DNA from: Streptomyces sp. NBC_01497
Lineage (GTDB): Bacteria > Actinomycetota > Actinomycetes > Streptomycetales > Streptomycetaceae
Assembly: GCF_036250695.1 (NCBI RefSeq)
Contig: NZ_CP109427.1
Span: 2,418,001 to 2,482,000 of the forward strand
Length of the DNA stretch: 64,000 bases
Reading direction: 5' to 3'
Position 1 is the stretch's first letter. Every line of letters begins with the position of its first letter. Positions 25,897 to 33,891 of this stretch are shown here, in pieces. The notes under the pieces were generated by a model, which was not told the DNA's origin, ran no database searches, and was given only the letters and a program-made list of their open reading frames with translations. Made by a program: the position numbers and the translations under genes.

Positions 25897-26544
25897 CTAG
25901 TAGCACCCCTTGTCACCCGCGGCCAGGGCCATGTGCAGCCCGCTCAGGTTGAACGTGCCGGCCGTGGTGGCCCAGGCCCGCTGCTGCACACCCGTCAGGA
26001 CCGCGCGGTCCGCGTCCTGGGCGAACGAGCCGGCGTCGACCTTGTCCTTGTCGCCCGGCGCGATGCCCGCGTGCGAACCGTCACTCGTCGACCCGGCCGA
26101 CTGGCCGATGTTGATGTTGGTGAAGGTCGCGTTGGTGCTGTCCAGGTCGTCCAGGTCGATGTACAGGTTGGTCGCCTGGACATCCGTGCCCTTGTCACCG
26201 GCGGTCAGCGTCATGGTGACGTCGCCGAACCCCGGGATCGGTGCGACCACCGACTGGCAGAGGTCCGTGATGGACGCCGACTTGAACCCGTTGACCGCGA
26301 CGGGGTGGGCGGCCTTCTTGCCGTCCTTGCCCTCGACGCCGTAGTCGACCGCGGCGTACTGGGTGAAGCCCGTACCGTCGAGCTTCTCGGCCTTGACCTT
26401 GAAGTCCTGCCCCGAGACGCTGAAGGACGCGGCGAGCGCCCCCTGCGACAGGGCGACACCGATCGCGGCCGTAGCGGCCACGCTCGGCACCAAGACCACC
26501 GCGAAGCGCTTCCATCTGGTCCCACCACGTACTGGGGACTCCAT
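25897..26544 (-). CDS. DUF6230 family exported protein
   Basis: A 215-residue protein with an N-terminal export or anchor sequence (RFAVVLVPSVAATAAIGVAL, then SQGALAASFSVSG) and a beta-rich, low-lysine mature domain. Cys residues occur in LCQSVV and at the very C-terminus (KGCY) and could form a disulfide. AAGGAGG lies 6 nt before the ATG. It is the first gene of the DUF6230-DUF6114-surface protein cluster, 130 bp before the second gene. Such proteins have sometimes been labelled cholesterol esterase in older annotations, but no esterase motif is visible. Role in the envelope is likely but unproven. Confidence 0.85.
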   Translation of the reverse strand: MESPVRGGTRWKRFAVVLVPSVAATAAIGVALSQGALAASFSVSGQDFKVKAEKLDGTGFTQYAAVDYGVEGKDGKKAAHPVAVNGFKSASITDLCQSVVAPIPGFGDVTMTLTAGDKGTDVQATNLYIDLDDLDSTNATFTNINIGQSAGSTSDGSHAGIAPGDKDKVDAGSFAQDADRAVLTGVQQRAWATTAGTFNLSGLHMALAAGDKGCY

Positions 26545-27229
26545 GTATTTCCTCCTTCTCGGACGTACATCACCATGCGGACGTGGGGACCGTCATGGGA
26601 TGGGGAGAAGTGCTACGTCCTCGGAAGGAGAGCGCCCGCCGTGCCGTGCGCGAGCCGCGCCCGGTCCACCGGTCGATCACCCCCGAGCGACAACCACCGG
26701 CCGCGCTGTCGCACGGCCTTCGGACAGGCCCCGCCGGTTGGGCGGGTTCCCCCCTGTCCGGGGGAATCGGCGTCCACGGGCCCGCCGACCCGCTCGGTGG
26801 GGACCCAAAGACCTAGGGGACACGACTGGTTCGCCGTGCCGGTGCGTTTTCGGACCGAGCGTCGACGATGCTGGTCCATTCGGGGCGACGGCACAAGGGG
26901 TCTCGTTACCAGCCAGTAACGGACGGATAACCGCACGGCGACCGAGCGGCATCATCCGGCCACACTCGGTGTCAATACCCACCGGTACGACTGGCGGGAA
27001 TCATGGTCAAAAAGGGACAGACAGGAAAGCTCGGTTTACTGCGAGTAACAGCGGCTGTATAGGTCAAGTCTTGATAAAGATCAGCCACCGTCGTCGCCTT
27101 GTCGCCAAATCCGCACCAGCAAAGCGGAGGCGGACCCTCCGGCGGCACCAAATCGGCACATCCGCCTCACGAGTCCGCCAAGTACGCTCTCGTCACATGC
27201 GTCACGGGCGCCGCAGTCGTAAACCGCCT
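26545..27229. other. 685-bp intergenic region with paired dyads
   Basis: No gene was found. Two inverted repeats stand out: GTTAC-N6-GTAAC (26905-26920) and TTACT-GCG-AGTAA (27037-27049), in a stretch (26890-27090) much richer in A/T than its surroundings. TATACA on the minus strand (27057-27062) and TTTACT-N17-TATAGG on the plus strand (27036-27064) are promoter-like. The minus-strand signal could drive the DUF6230 operon through a ~500-nt leader. Confidence 0.45.
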
Positions 27230-27255
27230 GTGTCCTGACCCCACGGTCAGGACAC
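27230..27255. terminator. Hairpin downstream of the thioredoxin-TPR gene
   Basis: GTGTCCTGACC (27230-27240) pairs exactly with GGTCAGGACAC (27245-27255) around the loop CCAC, 19 bp past the stop codon of the minus-strand gene. Confidence 0.75.
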
Positions 27256-27274
27256 CGGGAGAACCGGCAGCGGA

Positions 27275-28249
27275 TCAGAACAGCACCCGCGCGAGTGCGG
27301 TGCGCGCGGCGCTCACCCGCGGGTCGTCCGCCCCGATGACCTCGAAGAGTTCGAGCAGTCGCAGCCGCGCCTTCTCCCGGTCGTCACCCACCGATCCCCG
27401 CACCGTCTCGACGAGGCGCGCGAACGCGTCCTCCACGTGCCCCCCGGCCAGGTCCAGGTCGGCGACGGCCAGTTGCGCGTCGACGTCCCCGGGCTTGCCG
27501 GCCGCGTCCTGCCGCACCTGCTGGGGGTCCAGCGCGCCCACCCGGTTCAGCAGTTCCGCCTGCGCGAGGCCGAGCTTGGCCTCGGTGTTGGCCGGGTCGT
27601 CGGACAGCACGTTGCGGTACGCCTGGACGGCTCCCGCGAAGTCGCCCGCGTCGAGCGCACCGACGGCCGCCTCCAGGAGCGCGTCGTACGGGCCGGGGGG
27701 TGCCACGGGCACCTCGTCCGGCTCCGGCTCGGCGGCGTCGGCGTCCACCGGGATCCCGGTGAGCCCGAAGCGCTCCTCACCGACCTGGATGAGCTGGTCG
27801 AGCGTCTGCCGGATCTGCTCCTCGGGGGCGGCCCCCTGGAACAGCGGCAGCGCCTGGCCGGCGACCACCGCGAAGACGGCGGGGATCCCCTGGATGCCGA
27901 ACTGCTGCATCAGCATCTGGTTGGCGTCGACGTCGATCTTGGCCAGAACGAACCGGCCGTTGTACTCACGCGTCAGGCGTTCGAGGAGGGGGCTGAGCTG
28001 CTTGCACGGCTCGCACCACTCGGCCCAGAAGTCGATGACGACGGGCACCTCGGCGGAGCGCTGGAGGACGTCCCGCTCGAAGCCCGCCTCGTCGACGTCG
28101 ATCACGAGGGCGGACGGGGAGACGGCAGGGGTGCCGCCGTTGCGGGCGGCCTCGGCGCGGGCCTGCTCCGCCTTGGTCTTGGCCTCGCCGGCCGCCTTCA
28201 CCGCGGCGAGGTCGACGACGCCGCTCATGGACATGTTCCTAGGCTGCAT
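27275..28249 (-). CDS. Thioredoxin-domain protein with C-terminal TPR-like repeats (CnoX/YbbN type)
   Basis: A 324-residue cytosolic protein. Residues ~55-160 are a thioredoxin fold with active site WCEPC in VVIDFWAEWCEPCKQL and a cis-Pro loop IQGIPAVFAV. After an acidic linker, residues ~195-320 form helical tetratricopeptide-like repeats (LLEAAVGALDAGDFAGAVQA, then YRNVLSDDPANTEAKLGLAQ). This matches the CnoX/YbbN family, holdases that cooperate with GroEL/DnaK and protect proteins from oxidation. The start ATG at 28247-28249 is preceded by GGGGGAGG. It is divergent from a TetR gene and transcribed alone, ending in a hairpin. Confidence 0.85.
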   Translation of the reverse strand: MQPRNMSMSGVVDLAAVKAAGEAKTKAEQARAEAARNGGTPAVSPSALVIDVDEAGFERDVLQRSAEVPVVIDFWAEWCEPCKQLSPLLERLTREYNGRFVLAKIDVDANQMLMQQFGIQGIPAVFAVVAGQALPLFQGAAPEEQIRQTLDQLIQVGEERFGLTGIPVDADAAEPEPDEVPVAPPGPYDALLEAAVGALDAGDFAGAVQAYRNVLSDDPANTEAKLGLAQAELLNRVGALDPQQVRQDAAGKPGDVDAQLAVADLDLAGGHVEDAFARLVETVRGSVGDDREKARLRLLELFEVIGADDPRVSAARTALARVLF

Positions 28250-28488
28250 GAGTACATCCTCCCCCTTCCGCACCCGGCTGCGAAACTTCCCGGGTTCCGC
28301 CCCGGGCCGCGGGCGGGACGCCCCCACGGCGCCCCGCCCGCCCTGCTGTGGCGCCTGGTCCCCACCGGGCGCCGGATGGCTGTCACTCAGGTCCTCGGAA
28401 GGGCCTTTCGCTACGACTCGTAGCGTAACTGTCCCGGAGGGGCCGCGGGGCGGATCATCACATGACCTGGCTCACAACGACCGGCCGG

Positions 28489-28494
28489 TAGGGT
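28489..28494 (+). promoter_or_regulatory. -10 element of the TetR gene, leaderless start
   Basis: TAGGGT lies 6 nt before the ATG at 28501, predicting that transcription starts at or next to the start codon. No Shine-Dalgarno is present. The 251-bp divergent gap otherwise holds no gene. Confidence 0.5.
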
Positions 28495-28500
28495 CGGCCC

Positions 28501-29151
28501 ATGTCTACCCGTACCGGCCCCGAAGGTATGCACCAGGGACGCACCGGCCGCCCCCGCAGCCCCGGGGCCGACGCGGCCATCCTGGCGGCGACCCGGCAGG
28601 CACTCGTCGAGGTCGGCTGGTCGAAGCTGACGATGGGGGACGTCGCGACCCGCGCGGGCGTGGCCAAGACGACGCTCTACCGGCGCTGGCCCGGCCGCAA
28701 CGAGCTGGTCGTGGACGCGGTCGCCGTCCTCTTCGACGAACTCGAACTCCCGGACCTCGGCACCCTGTCGGCGGACGTCGAGTCCGTCGTCCGGCAGTTC
28801 GGCGCACTGCTCGACCGGCCCGAGGCGAAGACCGCGCTGATGGCCGTCGTCGCCGAGGCCACCCGTGACGCGGCACTGCGGCAGCGGATCCGCACGGCGA
28901 TCGTGGACCGGCAAAAGCGCCTCGTGGTGGCAGGCCGGCGGCGCGCCGAGGAGCGCGGGGAGCTCCCGCCCCCGCCCGACACCGAGACGGCGGCGCGGGA
29001 CACCGACCTGATCTTCGACGTCGTGGCGGGCGCGGTGGTGCACCGCACCCTGGTCAGCGCGGAGCCGGTGGACGCCGACTGGGCGCACCGCCTCGCCCAG
29101 CTGGTCCTCGCGGGTCTCACGGCCCAGCGGACCCCCGGCCACGGGGTGTGA
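28501..29151 (+). CDS. TetR-family transcriptional regulator
   Basis: A 216-residue TetR protein. The DNA-binding helices are at about residues 24-70 (AILAATRQALVEVGWSKLTM, VAKTTLYRRWPGRNEL), and a C-terminal ligand domain of the TetR_C_11/AefR-like kind follows. It is convergent with icmA and divergent from the thioredoxin-TPR gene. A ligand related to acyl-CoA metabolism is possible from the neighbourhood, but nothing in the protein proves it. Predicted leaderless mRNA. Confidence 0.88.
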   Translation: MSTRTGPEGMHQGRTGRPRSPGADAAILAATRQALVEVGWSKLTMGDVATRAGVAKTTLYRRWPGRNELVVDAVAVLFDELELPDLGTLSADVESVVRQFGALLDRPEAKTALMAVVAEATRDAALRQRIRTAIVDRQKRLVVAGRRRAEERGELPPPPDTETAARDTDLIFDVVAGAVVHRTLVSAEPVDADWAHRLAQLVLAGLTAQRTPGHGV

Positions 29152-29271
29152 CGCCACCGGCGCCACCCCTCGCCGGGCGCGGCACCCGCCGCACAGGAGG
29201 CCCGGCGCCGCGTTGCCGGGCGCCCGCGGGTGCGGCGGCCCCGGAGCCCGGCGCGGCGCACGCACGACGGC

Positions 29272-29300
29272 GGGGCCGCTCCCTGCCGGGAAACGGCCCC
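29272..29300. terminator. Hairpin between convergent tetR and icmA
   Basis: GGGGCCG (29272-29278) pairs with CGGCCCC (29294-29300). A second stem, CCGCCGCAC (29186-29194) with GTGCGGCGG (29230-29238), lies nearer tetR. Either could end transcription in this 214-bp convergent gap. Confidence 0.4.
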
Positions 29301-29365
29301 ACGTCGTACTCCACGTCGTACCCGGCCTCCACCACCCGACGTCTCGCGGCGGCGGTGGGCGGTCC

Positions 29366-31066
29366 TCAGAAGCCCGGCGGCTCCGTGTACGTGCCCCACT
29401 CGTCGCGCAGGACACCGCAGATCTCGCCGAGGGTGGCCTCCGCGCGCACCGCCTCCAGCATCGACGGGATCATGTTCGAGCCGTCGCGGGCGGCGGACAG
29501 CATGGCGCCGAGGGCGGCGGTGACCTCGCCGTCGTCCCGCGCGGCCTTGCGCTCGGCCAGCGCACTGACCTGGTCCCGCTCGACCTCGTGGCTGACCCGC
29601 AGGATCTCCAGATCGCCGGTCACCGAGCCGTGGTGGACGTTGACGCCGACGACCCGCTTGTCGCCCTTCTCCAGCGCGCGCTGGTACTGGAAGGCCGATT
29701 CGGCGATCTCGCCGGTGAACCAGCCGTCCTCGATGCCGCGCAGGATGCCGGAGGTGATGGGCCCCACGGGGTGCTGCCCGTCCGGGTGGGCGCGCCGCCC
29801 GCGCTCGGTGATCTGCTCGAAGATCTTCTCGGCGTCCGCCTCGATCCGGTCGGTCAGCTGTTCCACGAACCAGGAGCCGCCCAGCGGGTCGGCGACGTTC
29901 GCCACCCCGGTCTCCTCCATCAGCACCTGCTGCGTGCGCAGCGCGATCTCCGCGGCCTGCTCGCTGGGCAGTGCCAGGGTCTCGTCGAGGGCGTTGGTGT
30001 GCAGCGAGTTGGTGCCGCCGAGTACGGCCGCGAGCGCCTCGACCGCGGTGCGGACGACGTTGTTGTACGGCTGCTGCGCGGTGAGCGAGACGCCCGCGGT
30101 CTGGGTGTGGAACCGCAGCCACTGCGCCTTGTCGGTCTTCGCCCCGTAGACGTCCCGCAGCCAGCGGGCCCAGATGCGGCGGGCCGCGCGGAACTTGGCG
30201 ATCTCCTCGAAGAAGTCGACGTGCGCGTCGAAGAAGAACGACAGGCCCGGCGCGAAGACGTCCACGTCGAGGCCGCGGGCGACGCCCAGTTCCACGTAAC
30301 CGAACCCGTCGGCGAGCGTGTAGGCGAGCTCCTGCGCGGCCGTCGCCCCCGCCTCGCGGATGTGGTATCCGGAGACCGACAGCGGCTTGTACGCGGGGAT
30401 CGCGCTCGCGCAGTGCTCCATCAGGTCCCCGATGAGGCGCAGGTGCGGCTCCGGCTGGAAGAGCCACTCCTTCTGGGCGATGTACTCCTTGAAGATGTCC
30501 GTCTGGAGCGTCCCGTTCAGTACGCCCGGGTCGACGCCCTGGCGCTCCGCCGCGACGAGGTACATGCAGAACACGGGGACGGCCGGGCCGCTGATCGTCA
30601 TCGACGTCGTCACGTCGCCGAGCGGGATGCCGTCGAACAGGACCTCCATGTCGGCGGCCGAGTCGATCGCGACGCCGCAGTGGCCGACCTCGCCGAGCGA
30701 GCGGTCGTCGTCCGAGTCGCGGCCCATCAGGGTCGGCATGTCGAAGGCCACCGAGAGGCCGCCGCCGCCGTTGGCGAGGATGGTCTTGTACCGCTCGTTG
30801 GTCTGGCGCGCGTTGCCGAAGCCGGCGAACTGGCGGATGGTCCAGGTACGGCCCCGGTAGCCGGTCGGGTACAGGCCCCGGGTAAAGGGGTACTCACCGG
30901 GCCAGCCGATGCGCTCGAAGCCGTCGTAGGTGTCGCCGGGCCGGGGCCCGTACACCGGCTCCACGTCGTCACCGGAGAGTGTGGAGAAGTCCGCTTCACG
31001 CTTGCGGGCCTTGTCGTACCGGGCCTGCCAGCGGCTGCGGCCCTCGTCGATCGCGTCAGCGTCCAT
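29366..31066 (-). CDS. icmA: Isobutyryl-CoA mutase large subunit
   Basis: A 566-residue adenosylcobalamin-dependent acyl-CoA mutase that interconverts isobutyryl-CoA and n-butyryl-CoA, tying valine breakdown to butyrate and polyketide precursors. It has only the substrate barrel domain; the B12-binding domain is supplied by a separate small subunit (IcmB), not found here. The specificity residues that separate isobutyryl- from methylmalonyl-CoA mutase are both of the isobutyryl type: Phe80 (in [10 protein letters not shown]) and Gln198 (in EYIAQKEW), where methylmalonyl-CoA mutase has Tyr and Arg. The length equals known IcmA. The start [10 protein letters not shown] at 31064-31066 follows AAGGG. 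A 22-bp palindrome directly upstream is a likely operator. Confidence 0.95.
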   Translation of the reverse strand: MDADAIDEGRSRWQARYDKARKREADFSTLSGDDVEPVYGPRPGDTYDGFERIGWPGEYPFTRGLYPTGYRGRTWTIRQFAGFGNARQTNERYKTILANGGGGLSVAFDMPTLMGRDSDDDRSLGEVGHCGVAIDSAADMEVLFDGIPLGDVTTSMTISGPAVPVFCMYLVAAERQGVDPGVLNGTLQTDIFKEYIAQKEWLFQPEPHLRLIGDLMEHCASAIPAYKPLSVSGYHIREAGATAAQELAYTLADGFGYVELGVARGLDVDVFAPGLSFFFDAHVDFFEEIAKFRAARRIWARWLRDVYGAKTDKAQWLRFHTQTAGVSLTAQQPYNNVVRTAVEALAAVLGGTNSLHTNALDETLALPSEQAAEIALRTQQVLMEETGVANVADPLGGSWFVEQLTDRIEADAEKIFEQITERGRRAHPDGQHPVGPITSGILRGIEDGWFTGEIAESAFQYQRALEKGDKRVVGVNVHHGSVTGDLEILRVSHEVERDQVSALAERKAARDDGEVTAALGAMLSAARDGSNMIPSMLEAVRAEATLGEICGVLRDEWGTYTEPPGF

Positions 31067-31075
31067 ACCCTTGAA

Positions 31076-31097
31076 TTTACTAGGACGTCCAAGTAAA
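31076..31097. promoter_or_regulatory. Near-perfect 22-bp palindrome upstream of icmA
   Basis: The halves TTTACTAGGAC and GTCCAAGTAAA are inverted repeats apart from one mismatched pair. The site ends 9 bp before the icmA start codon, in the promoter region, and breaks the local GC bias. Its outer TTACT/AGTAA halves recur in the dyad at 27037-27049. A TetR-type repressor site is the simplest reading. Confidence 0.65.
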
Positions 31098-31209
31098 TGT
31101 CGATGGAGAACCGCTACGGATGGGACACGAACCCGCCCGGGCGGCCTGGCACCGGGGCGGACGGCGGCCCGGCAGGACCGGTCCGGGGCGGCCCGGCACG
31201 GCGTACGCG

Positions 31210-31243
31210 CGGTCCGGGAGCGCGCGTACGCGCGCCCGGACCG
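31210..31243. terminator. Compound hairpin downstream of the DUF3817 gene
   Basis: CGGTCCGGG (31210-31218) pairs with CCCGGACCG (31235-31243), and the loop contains the self-complementary CGCGCGTACGCGCG (31221-31234). It lies 22 bp past the minus-strand DUF3817 stop. Confidence 0.7.
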
Positions 31244-31265
31244 GGGGTGCGGCCGGACGCCGCCG

Positions 31266-31604
31266 TCAGACCTTCGCGGTGACAGGGACGGGCGTGACGA
31301 CCTTGGCCTGGAGCTCACGGGAGACCCGGCGCTCGACGAAGAAGGCGGCCGTGGGGATCGTCCCGGCTAGCAGCACCCAGAGCTGGCGCATGACCGGGTA
31401 CTTGGCCTTGGAACCCAGATCGAACGCGAAGACCAGGTAGACGATGTAGAGCCAGCCGTGTGCGATACCCACGATCTCCACGAAGCTCGCCGCTCCGTTG
31501 ATGTCGAGCACGTACTTGGCGATGACACCGAGGGTGAGCAGGATGAGCAGTACGCCGGTGACGTACGCCATCACCCGGTAACGGGTCAGCACGCTTCGTT
31601 TCAT
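31266..31604 (-). CDS. DUF3817 integral membrane protein
   Basis: A 112-residue membrane protein with about three hydrophobic helices (VMAYVTGVLLILLTLGVIAK, IVGIAHGWLYIVYLVFAFDL, LWVLLAGTIPTAAFFVERR). The central HGWLYIVY and the terminal PTAAFFVERR motifs are those of DUF3817, a family of unknown function common in actinobacteria. It lies just downstream of a MarR gene on the same strand, with a 64-bp gap. A second DUF3817 gene of the same orientation lies 1.1 kb upstream. A hairpin follows its stop. Confidence 0.85.
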   Translation of the reverse strand: MKRSVLTRYRVMAYVTGVLLILLTLGVIAKYVLDINGAASFVEIVGIAHGWLYIVYLVFAFDLGSKAKYPVMRQLWVLLAGTIPTAAFFVERRVSRELQAKVVTPVPVTAKV

Positions 31605-31668
31605 GCCGGAGAGCGTAGTGGCACCAACCGGGCGATCTTCGCGCGGGTCACCCCTCGCCGGGCCCCTC

Positions 31669-32208
31669 TCACCACTCCTCGCCGCCGCGCCCCGGCGGCC
31701 TGCGCTCCTCGAAGTCCTCGGCCGCCAGCCTCAGCGGGCGCAGCATCGCGAAGATCTCGGCGCACTCCTCCGCGTCGTACACGCCGAGCCCGAAGTCCAT
31801 GGCCATCAGGTCGCGGGTGGCGGCCTCCACCACCTCGCGCCCCTGGTCGGTGATGGACGCGAGGGTGCCCCGGCCGTCGTTGGGGTTCGGGCGTTTGTCG
31901 ACGAAGCCCGCGCGCACCAGCCGGTCCACGGTGTTGGTCACCGAGGTGGGGTGGACCATCAGGCGCTCACCGATCTTGGACATCGGCAGCTCGCCCGCCT
32001 TGGAGAAGGTGAGCAGGACCAGCGCCTCGTAGCGCGCGAACGTCAGCCCGTGGGGTCTGACCACCGAATCGACCTCGGACAGGAGGATCTGCTGCGCCCG
32101 CATGATGGAGGTGATGGCGACCATGGAGGGGACGGGCCCCCAGCGCTGCTGCCACAGATCGTCCGCGCGGGCGATGGGGTCGAAGGGGAGACTCAACGGC
32201 TTCGGCAC
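31669..32208 (-). CDS. MarR-family transcriptional regulator
   Basis: A 179-residue MarR protein with the winged helix at about residues 45-115 (LTFARYEALVLLTFSKAGEL, then KIGERLMVHPTSVTNTVDRL and PNPNDGRGTLASIT). The GTG at 32206-32208 is chosen because an ideal -10 hexamer TAGGGT (minus strand, 32216-32221) lies 7 nt upstream, giving a leaderless mRNA; longer in-frame starts would run through the repeat block. It lies between two DUF3817 genes and probably controls the one downstream. Confidence 0.88.
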   Translation of the reverse strand: MPKPLSLPFDPIARADDLWQQRWGPVPSMVAITSIMRAQQILLSEVDSVVRPHGLTFARYEALVLLTFSKAGELPMSKIGERLMVHPTSVTNTVDRLVRAGFVDKRPNPNDGRGTLASITDQGREVVEAATRDLMAMDFGLGVYDAEECAEIFAMLRPLRLAAEDFEERRPPGRGGEEW

Positions 32209-32215
32209 AACCCCG

Positions 32216-32221
32216 ACCCTA
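32216..32221 (-). promoter_or_regulatory. -10 element of the marR gene, leaderless start
   Basis: TAGGGT on the minus strand, 7 nt before the GTG start. It has the same GGTAGGGTCGG context as the TetR gene promoter at 28489, which suggests the same housekeeping sigma factor. Confidence 0.5.
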
Positions 32222-32258
32222 CCGAGCGATGATATGCCCAGCCCCGGCCGGTCTTCCC

Positions 32259-32350
32259 GGGCCGCTCCCCCGCCGTCCGCGGGGCCGCTCCCCCGCCGTC
32301 CGCGGGGCCGCGCGCCCGCCGTCCGCGGGGCCGCGCGCCCGCCCGCGCCG
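32259..32350. repeat. Four tandem copies of a 23-bp repeat
   Basis: The units begin GGGCCGCTCCCCCGCC and end GTCCGCG: copies 1 and 2 (32259-32281, 32282-32304) are identical, copy 3 (32305-32327) has a CGCGCCCG variant in the middle, and copy 4 (32328-32350) is degenerate. The array lies 38 bp upstream of the marR -10 element and downstream of the MTH1187 gene. It is a minisatellite that is probably variable between strains. Confidence 0.85.
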
Positions 32351-32417
32351 GGCACCGCTCACCGCCTCGTACGGGCGCCGCGCGGGCCCACGCCGGACGG
32401 GCGGGGCCGGGAGCCGC

Positions 32418-32726
32418 TCAGGCCGTGGCGCCACCCTCGCGCAGGTGCCGCTCGACGGTCTCCACCTTGGCGCTCAGGCCGTCCGTGACGCCCTGGCGGA
32501 TGTCGGCCTTGAGGACGAGGGAGACGCGCGAGGACCGTGCCTCGACGGCGGCGACCGCCCGCTTGACCACGTCCATCACCTCGTCCCACTCCCCCTCGAT
32601 CGAGGTGAACATGGCATCCGTACGGTTCGGCAGGCCGGACTCGCGGACCACGCGGACCGCGTCGGCGACGTACTCCCCGACGTCCTCGCCGACACCGAGC
32701 GGCGAGACGGAGAAGGCGACGATCAT
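32418..32726 (-). CDS. MTH1187/DUF77 family thiamine-binding-like protein
   Basis: A 102-residue protein of the MTH1187/YkoF-like family, small ferredoxin-like folds of which some bind thiamine or its pyrimidine part. Typical features are the N-terminal [20 protein letters not shown], the central [17 protein letters not shown] and the C-terminal [12 protein letters not shown]. The start ATG overlaps the stop of the upstream DUF3817 gene (ATGA), so the two are coupled. Its actual ligand here is unknown; no thiamine genes are nearby. Confidence 0.82.
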   Translation of the reverse strand: MIVAFSVSPLGVGEDVGEYVADAVRVVRESGLPNRTDAMFTSIEGEWDEVMDVVKRAVAAVEARSSRVSLVLKADIRQGVTDGLSAKVETVERHLREGGATA

Positions 32727-33112
32727 GCGTTCACCGTGCCCTCGCGACGGGCCCTGGCGGCGATGACCATGTCCTCGGAGGCGCGCTTGAGCTTGCGCTC
32801 CGCGAAGAAACCGCCGGTGGGCAGGACGGAGAGGATGAAGTAGAACGCGGCCGTGGGCAGCTGCCAGCGCGCGCACCGCCAGGCGTCCAGCCAGAACAGC
32901 ACGTAGAGGATGAACAGGATCCCGTGGATCATCCCCATGGCGGGCACGGCGTTGAAGTCCGTGGTGCGCTTGAGCACCGAGCAGACGAGCAACAGCAGGA
33001 AGGACACCGCCTCGGGCGCGGAGACGAGGCGTAGTCGGTGGAGTGCGGATCCGGCTCTGATGTCCACGGGTGCTTCGCTTTCGGTCGGGGTGTCGTTTGT
33101 GAACGCGCGCAC
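32723..33112 (-). CDS. DUF3817 integral membrane protein (second copy)
   Basis: A 129-residue DUF3817 protein with a short polar N-terminus, then three hydrophobic helices ([51 protein letters not shown]). The [10 protein letters not shown] end matches the PTAAFFVERR of the downstream copy, so the two are paralogues. The GTG at 33110-33112 gives the longest product; an internal GTG (MDIRAG) is possible. It is translationally coupled to the MTH1187 gene and divergent from the AIM24 gene cluster. Function unknown. Confidence 0.8.
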   Translation of the reverse strand: MRAFTNDTPTESEAPVDIRAGSALHRLRLVSAPEAVSFLLLLVCSVLKRTTDFNAVPAMGMIHGILFILYVLFWLDAWRCARWQLPTAAFYFILSVLPTGGFFAERKLKRASEDMVIAARARREGTVNA

Positions 33113-33235
33113 AAACCGGGTCCATTGTGGCAGCCGTGGTCATGCGGTCCGTGTCAGGGGCGCCCCGCGGGCCCTGCCGGGGCGGTCCGCGCCGGGCCGG
33201 ACCGGAGAGGTGCTGTTCGCGGGGGCGCCGGGCCC

Positions 33236-33241
33236 GATACC
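33236..33241 (+). promoter_or_regulatory. -10 element of the AIM24 operon
   Basis: GATACC lies 8 nt before the GTG start at 33250 with no Shine-Dalgarno in between, so the operon transcript is probably leaderless. Confidence 0.45.
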
Positions 33242-33249
33242 TTCGTTCC

Positions 33250-33888
33250 GTGGCTCAGTTCCGACTCCAGGGAAGCAAGATGCTCGCGGTCGACATGGCC
33301 GGCGACGCGGTGAAGGCGAAGAACGGTTCGATGGTCGCCTACGACGGCCAGATGTCCTTCAAGAAGATGTCCGGCGGCGGTGAGGGCCTGCGCGGGATGG
33401 TCACGCGCAGAATCACCGGCGAGGCGATGACGGTGATGGAGGTGCGCGGTCAGGGCACGTGCTTCTTCGCGGACCGGGCGAGTGAGATCAACCTCGTCAC
33501 GCTCCACGGCGACAAGCTCTACGTGGAGGCGTCCAACCTGCTGTGCACCGACGCGGGCCTGCGCACCGGCACCTCGTTCACCGGGCTGCGCGGCGCGGCC
33601 GGCGGCAACGGCCTGTTCACGACGACGGTCGAGGGCACGGGCCAGGCGGCGATCATGTCGGACGGGCCGGCCGTGGTGCTGCGGGTCAGCCCCCAGTACC
33701 CGCTGTCCGTCGACCCCGGCGCGTACATCGCCCACCAGGGCGCCCTGCGGCAGAACTTCCAGTCCGGGGTCTCGTTCCGCACCTTCATGGGCGAGGGCTC
33801 GGGCGAGTCGTTCCAGATCAGGTTCGAGGGCGAAGGACTCGTCTACGTACAGCCCAGTGAACGGAACACGATCGGGGGTGACATCTAG
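33250..33888 (+). CDS. AIM24 family protein (1 of 3)
   Basis: A 212-residue cytosolic protein of the AIM24 family (DUF124), a beta-sandwich fold shared with a yeast mitochondrial protein; its bacterial role is unknown. Typical are the repeated beta-strand stretches [40 protein letters not shown] and the C-terminal [19 protein letters not shown]. The GTG is the start because it follows a -10 element by 8 nt. The second AIM24 gene begins 3 bp after its stop, so the three genes form one operon. Confidence 0.85.
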   Translation: MAQFRLQGSKMLAVDMAGDAVKAKNGSMVAYDGQMSFKKMSGGGEGLRGMVTRRITGEAMTVMEVRGQGTCFFADRASEINLVTLHGDKLYVEASNLLCTDAGLRTGTSFTGLRGAAGGNGLFTTTVEGTGQAAIMSDGPAVVLRVSPQYPLSVDPGAYIAHQGALRQNFQSGVSFRTFMGEGSGESFQIRFEGEGLVYVQPSERNTIGGDI

Positions 33889-33891
33889 GCC

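Noticed and set aside
31067..31265. Cobalamin riboswitch upstream of icmA or the adenosyltransferase gene
   Set aside because: Neither upstream region is long or structured enough, and the conserved B12-box core is not seen.
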